DNA of 64,000 nucleotides. Origin: Nephrocerus scutellatus (taxonomy: Eukaryota > Arthropoda > Insecta > Diptera > Pipunculidae). The stretch covers positions 38,428,010 to 38,492,009 of the forward strand of contig OX352763.1 of NCBI GenBank assembly GCA_947095585.1. Direction: 5' to 3'. The position numbers were made by a program, and so were the translations under genes. The notes below the pieces were generated by a model that did no database searches, was not told the DNA's origin, and saw only the letters and a list, made by a program, of their open reading frames with translations. Positions 1 to 10,199 of the stretch are shown piece by piece; position 1 is the first letter of the stretch; each line of letters opens with the position of its first letter.

Positions 1-415
1 TGTTATCGGCTGCTACAGTTGACCCGAGATAGTTAAAGTATTGCACTACTTCAAATTAGCACTCCACTATTTTAATTGAGGGATCTTCTGCTCGCAGAAG
101 TGGAAACCATGTACTTTCATTTTCTCTCATTTATGTGGAACCCCAAATTTCGTGGCGCCTGCTTGATCAGGATGAAAGCTTCCTGTACAGCTCTTGGGTT
201 TCTACCGACGATGTCATATTGTCTGCGTAGCCAGTATTTGAATGCGGACTTATAGACGATTGCTCCTCTCGCCGTTACGTCAGATCCTCGGATCACTTTC
301 TCCAACGCTAGGACGGAAGGGATCTGCTTTGCTATTGATCGGGACTCTACTGACTGCTCAAAATTTGGTTTGAGCCAGTAGCACAACAGTCCAGTTCGTG
401 ATGTAATGCTTGCTG
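1..415 (-). mobile_element. A1 non-LTR retrotransposon fragment (reverse transcriptase palm/thumb), cut by window edge
   Basis: Minus-strand translation of 386-117 gives a late palm segment with LALEKVIR, DVTARGAIVYKS and IVGRNPRAVQEAF, the same block seen in the better copy at 53500-53710. The catalytic YADD that should precede IVGRN is destroyed (the copy reads YWLRRQY there), so the RT is dead. Positions 1-100 continue in other frames with a degraded ..YLGSTV-like thumb, and the element runs out of the left edge of the window. The 5' side ends near 415, just before an oppositely oriented A2 endonuclease. Seen: homology to other copies in this window. Inferred: RTE- or I/Nimbus-like clade. 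Confidence 0.8.
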
Positions 416-479
416 TACCTTCTAGTGGTGGTCCCCGGGCAACTATGTGTATAAATCCTTATATATGGAAGCTTAAATT

Positions 480-1235
480 GCAAGTGCGAACGGTCTAGCG
501 TTTCTAGTCTAGGTAACGTGGGCTAGCACCCTGCGGTACCGAAAAATGCCCGCTAATTACATACTGGGAGTGAGTGAATTAAGATGGTTAGATGCGGGAG
601 AGTACCAATCCCCAACGTGTAACACTGTGATACTGTACTCCGGCAAACCCTCCAACAGTCCCCGTGAATCTGGAGTGGGTCTGCTGCTAATGCCAACAGC
701 ACGCAGAGGCCTTATTTCCTGGCACCCACATGATTTCGGCCTAGAGTACGGCGCGTCACGATCATACAGTGTTACGCCCCAACGAATCCTTCGACTGAGG
801 ATAAAAAGGACAACTTCTACAATCAACTAAGCGCTGTATTCAACGCAACGCTGAACGGAGATATCATCATCGTGATGGGGGACTTGAATGCCAAGGTTGG
901 CAACGACAATGAAGGACTCAAACATGTGATTGGGAAGCACGGCCTCGGCGAACGAAATGACGATGATGAAAGAATTGTTGATTTCTGCAACACAAACCAC
1001 CTTGTCAGAGAAGGCACAATGTTTGAGCATAAGACCTGCCACATAGTTAGCTGGGTGTCAACTGACAGGCAATCATCATTCAACCAAATCGACCATGTGG
1101 CGATCAGCCGACGTTTTAGGAGGTGTCTTTTAGACGTCCGAAACAGACGAAGAGCCGACATGGGTATGGTGCGGGATCATCACGTTATGGTAGATACTGT
1201 CCAGTTACGTAGTGCATCAGTTAAAAGAATCCGCA
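480..1235 (+). mobile_element. A2 non-LTR retrotransposon fragment (AP-like endonuclease domain)
   Basis: Two overlapping reading frames encode an endonuclease/exonuclease/phosphatase-type domain, the target-nicking enzyme of LINE-like elements. 546-830 carries ILGVSELRW (the usual 'EVRW' catalytic-Glu block), a LYSGKP block and GVGLLLMP. After a frameshift near 825, 872-1235 carries MMGDLNAKVG (the conserved GDxNAKVG), HGLGERNDDDERIVDF, FNQIDHVAISRRFRR and the final RDHHVMV (SDH-type catalytic block). The RT half is absent; the sequence passes directly into the E repeat at about 1250. Proteins of this kind are commonly annotated as craniofacial development protein 2-like. Not functional because of the frameshift and truncation. 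Confidence 0.8.
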
Positions 1236-1249
1236 ATATCATCCGAATG

Positions 1250-1656
1250 CATAGGTGTATTCAAATTGTGTACAATTCTGTGCACATGTGTATCTCCGAT
1301 AACAAAACTTTTTATAAATATTTGGAAGTAATCGAGCCCAAAGGCCGAGGGGGGCTCATATATATATTTTTTATAAAAACTAAACCGATTTTATTCAAAT
1401 TGTGTACATATGTGTATCTCTAGTGCCAACACTTTTTATCAAAATTTGGAAGTAATCGGCTTCCAGGGCAGAAGGGCGCTTATATAATTTCTTAAAAACT
1501 TTGCACACATGTTTTTTTCCGATTAGAGTATTTACAGTTTCCAATTTTTAAAAAAGGCGTTGTCATCGGAGATACACGTTTGTGCAAAGTTTGAATAAAA
1601 TCGGGTTGTAGAAAGTGGATTGAAAAAATTACAAAATTTGGCCAGCCAGCCAGCCC
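1250..1656. repeat. E repeat, copy 1 left part: tandem then inverted GGGCCC-type units
   Basis: Two forward units start near 1258 and 1385. Each has ATTCAAATTGTGTAC, a CACATGTGTATCTCC-like box, ACACTTTTTATxAAAATTTGG, then a G/C-rich GGCCGAGGGG-like block. From ~1538 the same boxes appear inverted (GTTGTCATCGGAGATACACG, then AAATCGGG), ending with AAAATTTGGCCAGCCAGCCAGC at 1635-1656. In other copies CCAGCCAGCC is followed by CACAAACACGGGCACGCG and TTAATATAGAGAATTT. Here that end is displaced to 2868-2920. Non-coding; short ORFs over it are not genes. Confidence 0.75.
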
Positions 1657-2868
1657 AAATCCTTCTCTGTAGAAATCCCAACTGTACGCATACCAATGCA
1701 GTGAAAAAATACGAAAATCGGCTGTTTTTGTGAGATGTGAATACCGTGTAGAAAGAAATGCCCGAACTGGTAGTAGTGGAAATCAGAAAAATTTTGTATG
1801 GAATTTGCTCTTTTGTTAAGCGGACCCGACACGTTACTGCATTCCTTACATCATCCTCATGTACGTTTGCAGTACGTTTGCACCGACACGTTACTGCATA
1901 CTTTTCAATCATTCATTTTTCGTTTACTGTCTTGCCGTGCAGATGTCAGAAGCGGATAAAATAATTTTGGCAGTGATTGCAGTTAAGCGTTTTATCTCGT
2001 GCTTGCAGTTGCTGCGTACCGTATTTATTTTTTTAGCAACTTCTTTTCTATCAGCATTTGGGTATCATTCCCGATATTTCTCCACTAATTGCTGATTCTG
2101 CTCATCCCTTAATATTCTGTTGCTATATTCGTTGTTCCTTATATCCCATATCGCAGGTAAAGTGCGGTAAAATTCGATGAACTCAATAACAAAATTTCTT
2201 TCGGTGTTTTCCGTCATGACGTCTGCACTCTATAAAATATAGTTTCGAATGAATGCAGTTTCAGTCACTCCAATACACGTGACGTATTGACTGAAAAACC
2301 CATGCATGCAGTAAGCAAAATCCAAATGATTTGGCTTCAGTCATAGTAAGCAAAACCTTCTTTATAGAAAGCCCAACTGTTCCGATCGTACACAAATACA
2401 TGCTTAGATTTATCCCAAACGTATTTGTATTAGTAATCAACTAAAGAGCAAAATCTATATACAATTTTTCTGTTTCCCACTACCACATCTCACGTTTCTC
2501 GCTTTTTGCGACTACTTATATTTTGTACACTGTATTCACATTCCAAAATACAGACGCGTTTTGGATTGGTTTACAGCATTAGTATGCATTGAGTTGGGCT
2601 TTCTATAGAGAAGGTTTTGTTCACATCCCACAAACACACATGCGCTTGGTATTGGTTTACAGCATTAGTATGCGTACAGGTTTTGGTCGGGGCACAGACA
2701 CCTATATTTATCAAGACCCATTACTGGGTCTTCTTCTGCTCGCAGACGTTGCCTGTACCCATTACTGGGTCTTGATAAATATAGGTGTCTGTGGTCGGGG
2801 CCGCTTAAGTTCCCAATACATCTTATTTTCGTAATTTTAAAGATGTATCTGTGATCTAGCAAAAGAGC
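1657..2868. mobile_element. foldback-like insertion splitting E copy 1
   Basis: The E repeat stops inside its CCAGCCAGCC block and resumes at ~2868 with CACAAACAAACAAACACGGG, so these ~1.2 kb look like an insertion. Its flanks are inverted copies of each other. Left 1679-1709 (ctgtacgcataccaatgcag...) mirrors right 2649-2679 (...cagcattagtatgcgtacag). Left 1770-1820 mirrors 2430-2495 (tggtagt..gtggaaa..cagaaaaatt). 2353-2380 mirrors 2591-2617. No transposase reading frame is visible. Resembles a foldback or MITE-type element; class not determined. Confidence 0.45.
2693..2793. repeat. 37-nt near-perfect inverted repeat (hairpin)
   Basis: The left arm 2693-2729 begins cacagacacctatatttatc. The right arm 2757-2793 is its reverse complement apart from mismatches near the TTAC/GTAA centre of the arm. 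The 27-nt loop 2730-2756 contains cttctgctcgcagacg, which also occurs (reverse-complemented) in the A1 retrotransposon at 53730-53750. Lies in the right half of the foldback-like insert. Confidence 0.85.
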
Positions 2869-2920
2869 CACAAACAAACAAACACGGGCACGCGGAATTA
2901 ATATAGAGAATTTGAAAAAC
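2868..2920. repeat. E repeat, copy 1 displaced end module
   Basis: Contains CACGGGCACGCGGAATTAATATAGAGAATTT, the conserved end module that in intact E copies directly follows the (CCAG)n block. Together with 1250-1656 it makes one E copy interrupted by 1657-2868. Confidence 0.75.
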
Positions 2921-2924
2921 TAGT

Positions 2925-5500
2925 TCTGATCCGCTGCACCTCCACCTCCACTGACATGAATTGATGTTACATATTTGTCAGAGTAAAATCAAATTATACG
3001 CTGTTCCTTCCTGCGATCAGAGTTTAGACGCAATGCAAACACATGATCGCTGCTTAAAACTTGACAAATTAATTCAGATATTCGCAGGGTAGCGAAGAGC
3101 GAATGATCGAAAACTGTACTGACCCTTCCATCGCCGTTCCTTCCTTAAGTGCTTGCCTAAAATGCACGTTTCCAGGCATAATCTGCTGTTGTGCTCTTGG
3201 TAGTTGTAGAACTAAAGCTCGGTCATTTTATCGCCAAGCACAATATGAGGTTAACGGCTTTGATGCAACTTTTCGTTGTTGCTTTTGCTTTTAAAAAGTG
3301 TGCGCCTGTGTGTGAGCGATCAGCTATGCAAATATCCTAAGCACACACTATAGAGCACCACAAATGAAGCCTTTGTTCGTTTGGTTCAATAACCAGCGGG
3401 TTTTGGGTAGGGGAAGGAATTAGAACAAATGGTGTAAAGAAAAAAATGTTCCCCTCAAGTTTGATCGAAACGCTACTAACACTATTACAACAAGTGTAAA
3501 CTGCCACAACAAACTGCACTAGCGCCTGCGTCGTTTACAAAGAGAGAATTTGGAGAGGAGAGCGCAATTGCCAAATTCGAGTTCCAAAAAAATAGTCCGG
3601 TATTTACTACTCCACACTGCGCCTGGGCTGCGAGGTCGACTATCGTCATCGATCCGGCTGAAACGACAGCAGGTTCTAAAATGTGTACTGCGTTTGAAAT
3701 GCAAATGGCGACCAACTTGAATTTTAATTGTGCTAGTATTAGTTAGTCAACTTCCACTACCAACTACCACTGCTTATTGCCGAAGCGCCTACTCGTTTCT
3801 GTGTGTGTGTGCGCATTATATGTCACATAAATTTCGGCACTAAAAAAGTTGCCAAAAATGTGTTTAACTTTGTGTGAGTGTTGGTGAGAGAATCTCTCTC
3901 TTTAATTTTTTTCTCGTTCAATCATCGATCATTTCTCCTACAGAGCAGCAGTAGTTGCACATTTACTCCGCACTCCGCACTTCTACAACTTGGTTGACTA
4001 GCACGCCACTTCGCCGATCTCGACGATCGCAACACTCAAGACTCAACTGCGTGATAAATCTAAAAATTTTGTGCATTCTGTCTGACTCGCTCGCTTGCTG
4101 ATGATAATGATGATGCCACCGCTGCGACTGCAGTCGCGTTCTACCCCTCGTCAGACCAACCACCGCTGCCGCTGTAGATGCCTTCGACGATCAGCTCCAG
4201 TAGTTCTTACTGCAGTCGCCTGCCATCCCAGTTCAAAGACCGCACAGCTAAGCCTAACAAAGGTTGTTTGCTTTGCTATTTGCTCGGTTTTTGCTGCTCG
4301 CTGCGCGTGTCACCCCCCGTCAACCATCTTCCCTATTGTCAGTCTCATTCGATGTTCTTGGCCTTCTATTTATTGTTTGTTGCTGCTCTTCGCTCGCACA
4401 TCGTCAATTGCCGAAAATTCATTTTTTGGGGCCGAAATACGCAGCCGGGGTTGCGGTTGGCAGCGCAGCGCACTCACTGCATCGTGCATCCGTGAACAGG
4501 AATCTACTGACTTTTAGAACAACATTTCTAGATTGATCGTTTGTCGTGTATTAGGCGGGGGATGTCAGCGGTATGACCGTGGTAGGGTGAGTCGGCAATG
4601 ATACGTCCGGAGGAGGATAGTCATCGCTTGTCGCACCAATACTGCTACGTTCCACGTATAATGCACAGAACAACGCTCGCTTCTGCATTCTGGGATCAAT
4701 GCACTCTGGGATTTTTGGGGATTTTTGTTTTGCTTCTATGATGAAAGAATGTTTTGCAATTCCCCTACGTATTAGCGTCGGTCGCGCAGTGGGTTGGTTG
4801 TTTTCTTTTGTGGTTTGCATGAAAGACGATCATGTTGCTGTTGATGATGCTGATCTTGTTCCTGGATATTTTGTTGATGGTTTTGGGCATGTTCCATGTT
4901 TCACCTTGATTGGCGATGGCTTTATCTGAGTTATTTATTATTTTCCATGAGTGTGCCCCTTATTAATGCTGTGTTCAACTAATGGCGATTATGACAAAGA
5001 GAACATAGAAGTCCACCGCGCAAGACCAACCTCTTGACATAACAAATAACTGTCGTGTGATGTCAAAATCGATTAAAATTCGGCCGCCCAAACAATATTG
5101 TCTTCCTCTTCGTGGGTTTGTTTCGGTTTTTGGACTTGAAGAATATTGAAGCATGACTACCTACGCGTAGCAACTAAAACAGTTTGGTGTTGCGTGTGGC
5201 GTTTCATCAGAGAGCGTGTTTTACCTTAAGGTTGACAACTTTAGTTCACTTGGTTGCATTTTAGAGTTTAAGACGGCTTCGATTTTACTCGGCACGATGT
5301 AATTGCAATAACTGCCGCTTGTTGGTTGTCAGCATAAAAGCTAATGGGGGGATGGAGGAGCACGCCAATTGCGAAGATTTATTCCTGAAAGACGTTACAC
5401 ACGTCTGCCTATTGCCGACTTTTGGTTTTGACCTTTCTTATCTTATTATTATTATCTTTTTAACCCGATAAAAATATTACAAAAAATTAACTTCATGTAT
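2925..5500. other. no recognised element or gene; AT-rich, gene-like-density DNA
   Basis: No protein family recognised on either strand. Open frames exist (for example 4095-4517 plus, starting MLMIMMMPPLRLQS, and 4699-4929 plus) but show no domain, no convincing codon bias and overlap several frames, so I do not call them. Notable only for a (TG)n run at ~3800, a 14-bp palindrome gcgactgcagtcgc near 4123-4136, GC-richer sequence 4090-4460 and an (ATT)n run near 5445. Could be intronic or upstream DNA of a host gene; that is inference. Confidence 0.5.
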
Positions 5501-5514
5501 ATTGCAATAGACAC

Positions 5515-7525
5515 CTTGGCGGTTTCCTTCCCACTCGTCCTTATAAATACTCCGTCAATATTTTATCGCCTCTGGGCTCGCCAGGCCATTGTCTAGTATC
5601 AGCTCATTTCTGGTTAATAAACCACGCAGTTGGAGAAAAAACTCCCAAAAACAGTATGGCAATACGAGATAGCCAATTGGGATGGGTTTAACAACTTCTT
5701 TGGGAGTATTAACTCTATTGGTCGCTATTATTTCGCGATAGCAACCTGAATACCAACGCCTATGCAATCGCAAACATTATCCTTATTGGTATGAGAGACT
5801 TTATCCCTTCCAGGAATAAGTCTGTCAAACCAAAGGAAGATGGATCATATGACTCGAGCTGTAAAGAGGCTTCTAGGATTAAAGAGGTATGCTTTCGGTT
5901 TTACAAAGTAAACACTACTGAGGAAAAACGAAAAAACTTTAAACGAGACCATCTTCGGCAAGTCAGAAGTCAGACTAAAAATTGAGGTAAAAAATACTAT
6001 AATTTCCCAAAGGTAGTAAAAATATTTGGTCATTCGTGAAAATAATCAAAAATGCAGCCTCGTCGTCGATTCCTACGCACATTTATAATGACATTCCAGT
6101 TGTCAGCTCTAAGGACAAGGCTAATCTGATTCCAGCCCATTTTTGCTGCTAGCTCCACACTTTCCAGATTGTGCATTTTTGCCGCCTGCACCGCAGAGTA
6201 TTGAACACTCTATAGGACAGATATTCATTCGCACTCATGCAGTTGCTAGAGTTTTAAACGATCACAACACTTACAAATCTGCTGGGCCTGATAGTATTTC
6301 CCCATTAGTTCTGTAAAGGTGTTCTTCCAAGCTGTCATTACCATATTGTAAGTTTTTTTATCAAACCTATTCTTGTGGACTCTTCCGGGGAAGTTGGAAA
6401 CAGCCTTTTACAGCCCATACCCAAAAAAGGCGAGCCGTCGTCTCCGACCCATAGAACTTACATCCATTCTTTCCAAGACAATGGGAACGCTGATCAATCT
6501 TCAGCTCATGAAATATCTTGAAACAAACCAACCATCCTTAGTGAACAGCAGTACGAATTTCGTGGGCAACGTTCTTCTGTGTATTTGATGGTATATCTCA
6601 CCGAAGAGTAGAACCTGTCTTTTGGTGAAAGCGAAGCTGTTGCACTCGATATTTCCGGCGTTTGACAGATTTTGGCATCAAGCTCCTTTGGTCAAAATGC
6701 GTGTGCTCATTGGATTAAAAGCTATCTTTTGTACCGCTCAGTTTAAGTTGTATTAGACGGTTTCAAGTCTAAAGTATATCACATAAATGTTGGCATTCCA
6801 CAGGGCTCCGTTTTGTCCCTGAACATCTTCCTAATTTTTCTTAGTGATCTCTTCTCCATTACTTGTAATCCAATACACTCTTTCGCTGACGACAGCAATC
6901 TAATTAGCTTCTAATATAAGTTTTATGAACGTCCCTCCACTTCTCATATGGAAATCAAACAACTACGTAAATAACTACGTATGTTAAATTCTGACCTGGA
7001 CAGTATAAAAAATGGGGAGAATACAATCGAGTAGAATTGAGCGCTTCCAAAACCCAATGCTGACCACATATTTTCTGTCGCCAAAAATGTGAAATGTTTA
7101 GGTTTTCTATCCCGGTGCAAGAAATATTTCACTCCCTCTGATCTGAAAAACGTTTCCTACATGTCACTGTCTTATCGCTTCTTCCACTATCGTTGCTCAA
7201 GAGAAATAAGTAGCTGTATGCTCCTCTTCTTGAATTCAACTGCAATACTCGTGGCGCTCTAAATTCTCATCAGTTTACTCTCAAGCCCATCTTCGGGCGT
7301 ACAGTTAAGTTCAGGGATTAGTACTTCAGCCGTACAACATGTATGTGGAATGGTCTGCCAAGCTCTGTCTTTCAACATCACTATGATCCACAGGCATTCA
7401 AAGCTCATAGATATCTCCTCTTTTCTCCTCCTTTTCCTTACCGTCCACGCTGTGCCAAGCATATAGCCGATCATTCTAAGGGCGCGAGCCCTAATGCAAA
7501 TGCAAAGCGCAAATTATAAAAAAAG
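5515..7525 (+). mobile_element. B retrotransposon copy 1 (EN end, RT, C-terminus), degenerate
   Basis: Plus-strand CR1/L2-like element read through many frameshifts and stops. 5550-6050 is the EN-RT linker (SPLGSPGHCLVSAHFWLI, KEASRIKEVCFRFYKVN). 6060-6600 is the RT start (NDHNTYKSAGPDSISPLVL, then EQQYEFRGQRS). 6640-6900 is the palm, with ALDIS, WIKSYLL, VLDGFKSKVYHIN and GIPQGSVLS; the catalytic FADD is retained at 6882-6893. 7230-7500 is the C-terminus (FNCNTRGAL.., HQFTLKPIFG). The 3' end is ...aaattataaaaaaa at ~7505-7525. Much of the thumb region (about 6900-7200) is shortened. Dead copy; families like this are often labelled 'mobile element jockey'. Confidence 0.82.
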
Positions 7526-7527
7526 CT

Positions 7528-7905
7528 CCACCATTTGAATGTGAATACAATGTTTGTGTATCGGACCATCGCATTGGTAACAACCGCTGAATATTCCAAC
7601 AGGACGCAGCACCATCACATAAAGTTCGTTTGTCACAACAATTTTTACAAAGTCACGATCCAAATTTAATTTCTCCGCAACAATGGCCTCGATAGTCACC
7701 AGACTTGAGAATCCAATGGACTTTTCAATGTGGTCCTTTTTGGAGGCCAATGTTTCGGTAAAAAGATACGGAAGTGCGGACGCATTGAAGACAGCTCTTC
7801 GTAGAGAAAATTTGAAATATTTTTAACATTCTCTCAAAATTTTCATTAATGACGAAATTACAGCCTTTTAATTAAGTAATACTTCGATCGCCGGCCCAGG
7901 CGAAA
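7528..7905 (+). mobile_element. ITm (Tc1/mariner-superfamily) transposase 3' fragment, copy 1
   Basis: Frames on the plus strand read FQQDAAPSHKVRLSQQFLQS, then QQWP and, after a frameshift, SPDLENPMDFSMWSFLEAN, VKRYGSADALKTALRRE. In IS630-Tc1-mariner transposases the QQD(x)AP(x)H Asp and the SPDLNPxD block carry the second and third catalytic acids. Here they are separated by a frameshift, so the gene is broken. It is followed by ATGACGAAATTACAGCC and AAGTAATACTTCGATCGCCGG (7880-7900), a terminal motif shared with 23836 and 55829. The 5' two thirds are missing; it abuts the B 3' tail. Confidence 0.8.
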
Positions 7906-8204
7906 CTCTATATGCATGTATGTATTTTGGCCATAGACTGCCAAACCCCTTCAACCGATCGTGTTATATTTCGTTCGGATCTTATACCAAAATGAGCAGG
8001 TTTCTGTCATATTTTGGATGTGGCCAGTCTCCTAAGTTAATGGGAAACCATACCAATGCTTTTTACAAAACTTATTTCGTATGATGTGAGATATTTAAAG
8101 AAAACCAACAAACAGAAAACTTTTTACAAATCATATGTTTTCATAAATTGTCAATAATTTTTATATTTTGCATACGAAACATGGAGCTGCCATATTTTGA
8201 AACG
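7906..8204. other. AT-rich DNA, nothing recognised
   Basis: About 300 bp between the ITm fragment and a Helitron 3' end. It may be the body of the Helitron whose end lies at 8278, but I see no conserved 5' Helitron end here. Confidence 0.4.
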
Positions 8205-8278
8205 GGTAACGAGGAAGACACCTGGGTATTCATGTGTGGGGGTAGCTAAGCGCCCGGAGCGTTACGAAAAGTAGTTAG
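8205..8278 (+). mobile_element. Helitron 3' terminal fragment
   Basis: Matches the 3' ends at 58921-58960 and 60460-60513: a GTGTGxGGGTAGCxAAGCGC box, CCCGGA.., then AGTTAG before a host T (8275-8278, T at 8279). Helitrons insert between A and T and end in CTRR; this subfamily ends TTAG. No helicase is present. Confidence 0.6.
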
Positions 8279-8599
8279 TATTAGATTAAAAGGAATAAGA
8301 ATTTAAAATTAAAAATATTTGTAAATTGTCATTGCCAACCGCGCACAACGCCAACCATAGAGTAATGGAATAAGTTAATTTATAAATTATCAATTATGAA
8401 TTATGAACTGTTATATTCTATTTTTAGAAGTTTTACGCTAGATGACTCATTATGTACTTGCGAGCGTAGTGTAAATAATGGAAGGTACCACATTGTTCTG
8501 GTCTTTGCTAGATATTTCTGAATATAAGATTGGAAGTCTCTGGAAACTTTTCAATGGGTATAGATAGGTGGATTTTTGTCGCAGAGTTCCATTTATCGC
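8279..8599. other. AT-rich DNA, nothing recognised
   Basis: Roughly 320 bp of AT-rich sequence between the Helitron end and the 3' side of the A2 element. No coding or repeat homology seen within the window. Confidence 0.4.
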
Positions 8600-10190
8600 T
8601 TAGAATTCAACCAGTTAAGTTGAAAAAGTACTGACAAGATGGTAGAGGAGGTACCACCTAACGAATCTTCTTTCTTTCTTTCATTTACTCCGCGGGGGTA
8701 CATAGGGTTTCTACAAACGCCCGCTAACGAACTCCATTTATCGCCAGAGGATTCAAGAGACACCACTCTGTCCCCTGGAATCTTGCTTCCTCTTCTATTA
8801 TTCTTTTCCATGTCTTACTAGGACGGTCAACTCGGCGGCTTCCTTGTGGATTCCATATCGTCCGCTGGCCGTCTCAAAGTGTGGCCAATCGCTAGCTTCA
8901 ATTCCGGGAGATTTGCGAGGAGTTCCAGGTATTATCTAGCATACTATAGGAGTGTCGCGCCTTGTTTACATGAGAGCACACATCCGAGTCAGCACCACAT
9001 TTTTTTGACATCCAGCTGCCCAAATAGCAAAACTTATCGACTTCCCCTATCTGATGTCCGTCAATCGAGAGATCACATGTTCCACTAGCGTTAACGCGAA
9101 GTAGTTTTCTTTTTGAGACGTTTATTTTTAAACCTGCTTGCTGCTTTTCCTGATTGCAGTGAACGAATTGTTGTCCTTATCTCATTCAACGAAGGAGTAG
9201 CGACGCTGATGTTAAGTAGCCTATTAGGGTGCATATGTGGGTTGATAGACGTGCCTGGCGAAGTACAATTCAAAACATTCTTAAAATGTTCTGTCGAGCG
9301 GGTTAATTGTTGTTCCTTCATAAGGATCAAAGAGTCGTCTATTGCCTTAACAGGGTAGTTAATGTGGTGTTTCTTGTTGGCGAGCTTATGAGCGAGTTGG
9401 TAGACTGTTCTGTATTAGCTATTATCAGCGGCTTGCTGTGCTTGTGTTGCGATGTCGCTTAACCATTCTCATTTGTCGTTCCTAGCTGAAGAGCCAACTT
9501 GCCGGTCCAGATCTCTATACTTCCGCGCTAATGAGCTTCGCACGGCACACGAGGCCGCGTTTAACTCTACTTTGATGGATTGGCGTTCACGAATGGTGTT
9601 CCATGTTCTATCTGATATCCATTCTTTTATAGTTTTGTCGGGATAAACTAAAATGGTTGAGGCTGCTTCCGTATACGCATTTACTGTTTTCTCCCAGTTA
9701 GACTCTAGGGTTTGGGGCTGTATCTCAGAGAGAGACTGTTGTATGCGGGATACATATTGTAGTTTCACATCTGGGTGTTTCAGTGATGCTACAGCTGGGT
9801 TTCTCGTTGTTTGATTTCGTGTGGATGAGTGGACCGCGAGCTTCAATCGCACACTGCCAACTACAAGGTGGCGGTCGCTGTAGACGTCGGCCGCTCTTCG
9901 GTTTTTAACGTCCAGCAACGATGAACGCCACTTGAGGCTTATAGCGATGTGATCAATCTGGTTGTTTTACATGTGATCAGGATGTGGATGTTTTTGTGGG
10001 GAAAAATTGTGCCTCCAATGATTAGGTTGCGACCAGAACATAGATCAGCAAACCTTTCACCGTTGTCATTCATAGAACCAAGACCGTGGTTTCCCGTGAC
10101 ATGTTCCCAATCACTGTTGTCACTGCCTACCTTTGCGTTAAGGTCACCCATCAAAATAACGATGTCACTCTTCTGTAGTTGATCTACTAT
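8600..10190 (-). mobile_element. A2 non-LTR retrotransposon copy 2, RT core deleted
   Basis: Minus strand. 10154-9940 encodes MMGDLNAKVGSDN, GNHGLGSMNDNGERFADLC (endonuclease). 9918-9469 continues MLDVKNRRAADVYSDRHLVV, then the linker with YPDKTIKEWISDRTWNTIRE and a basic helix. 9330-9130 gives EHFKNVLNCTSPGTSI and IRTTIRSLQSGKAA, where RT proteins continue into the catalytic core. Instead the sequence jumps at about 9145-9113 to the thumb (NVSKRKLLRVN-type, IDGHQIGEVDKFCYLGSW-type, frames broken) and ends near 8600 with GRPSKTWKRIIEEEA. So an internal deletion removed the whole catalytic palm. Same family as 480-1235. Confidence 0.82.
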
Positions 10191-10199
10191 GAATTATTT

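Noticed and set aside
872..1423. 183-codon plus-strand frame as one protein
   Set aside because: Only the first ~120 codons are endonuclease; the rest reads through non-coding E repeat.
4095..4517. 140-codon plus-strand frame starting MLMIMMMPPL
   Set aside because: Three overlapping frames are open here, composition is simple-repeat-like, and no domain is visible.
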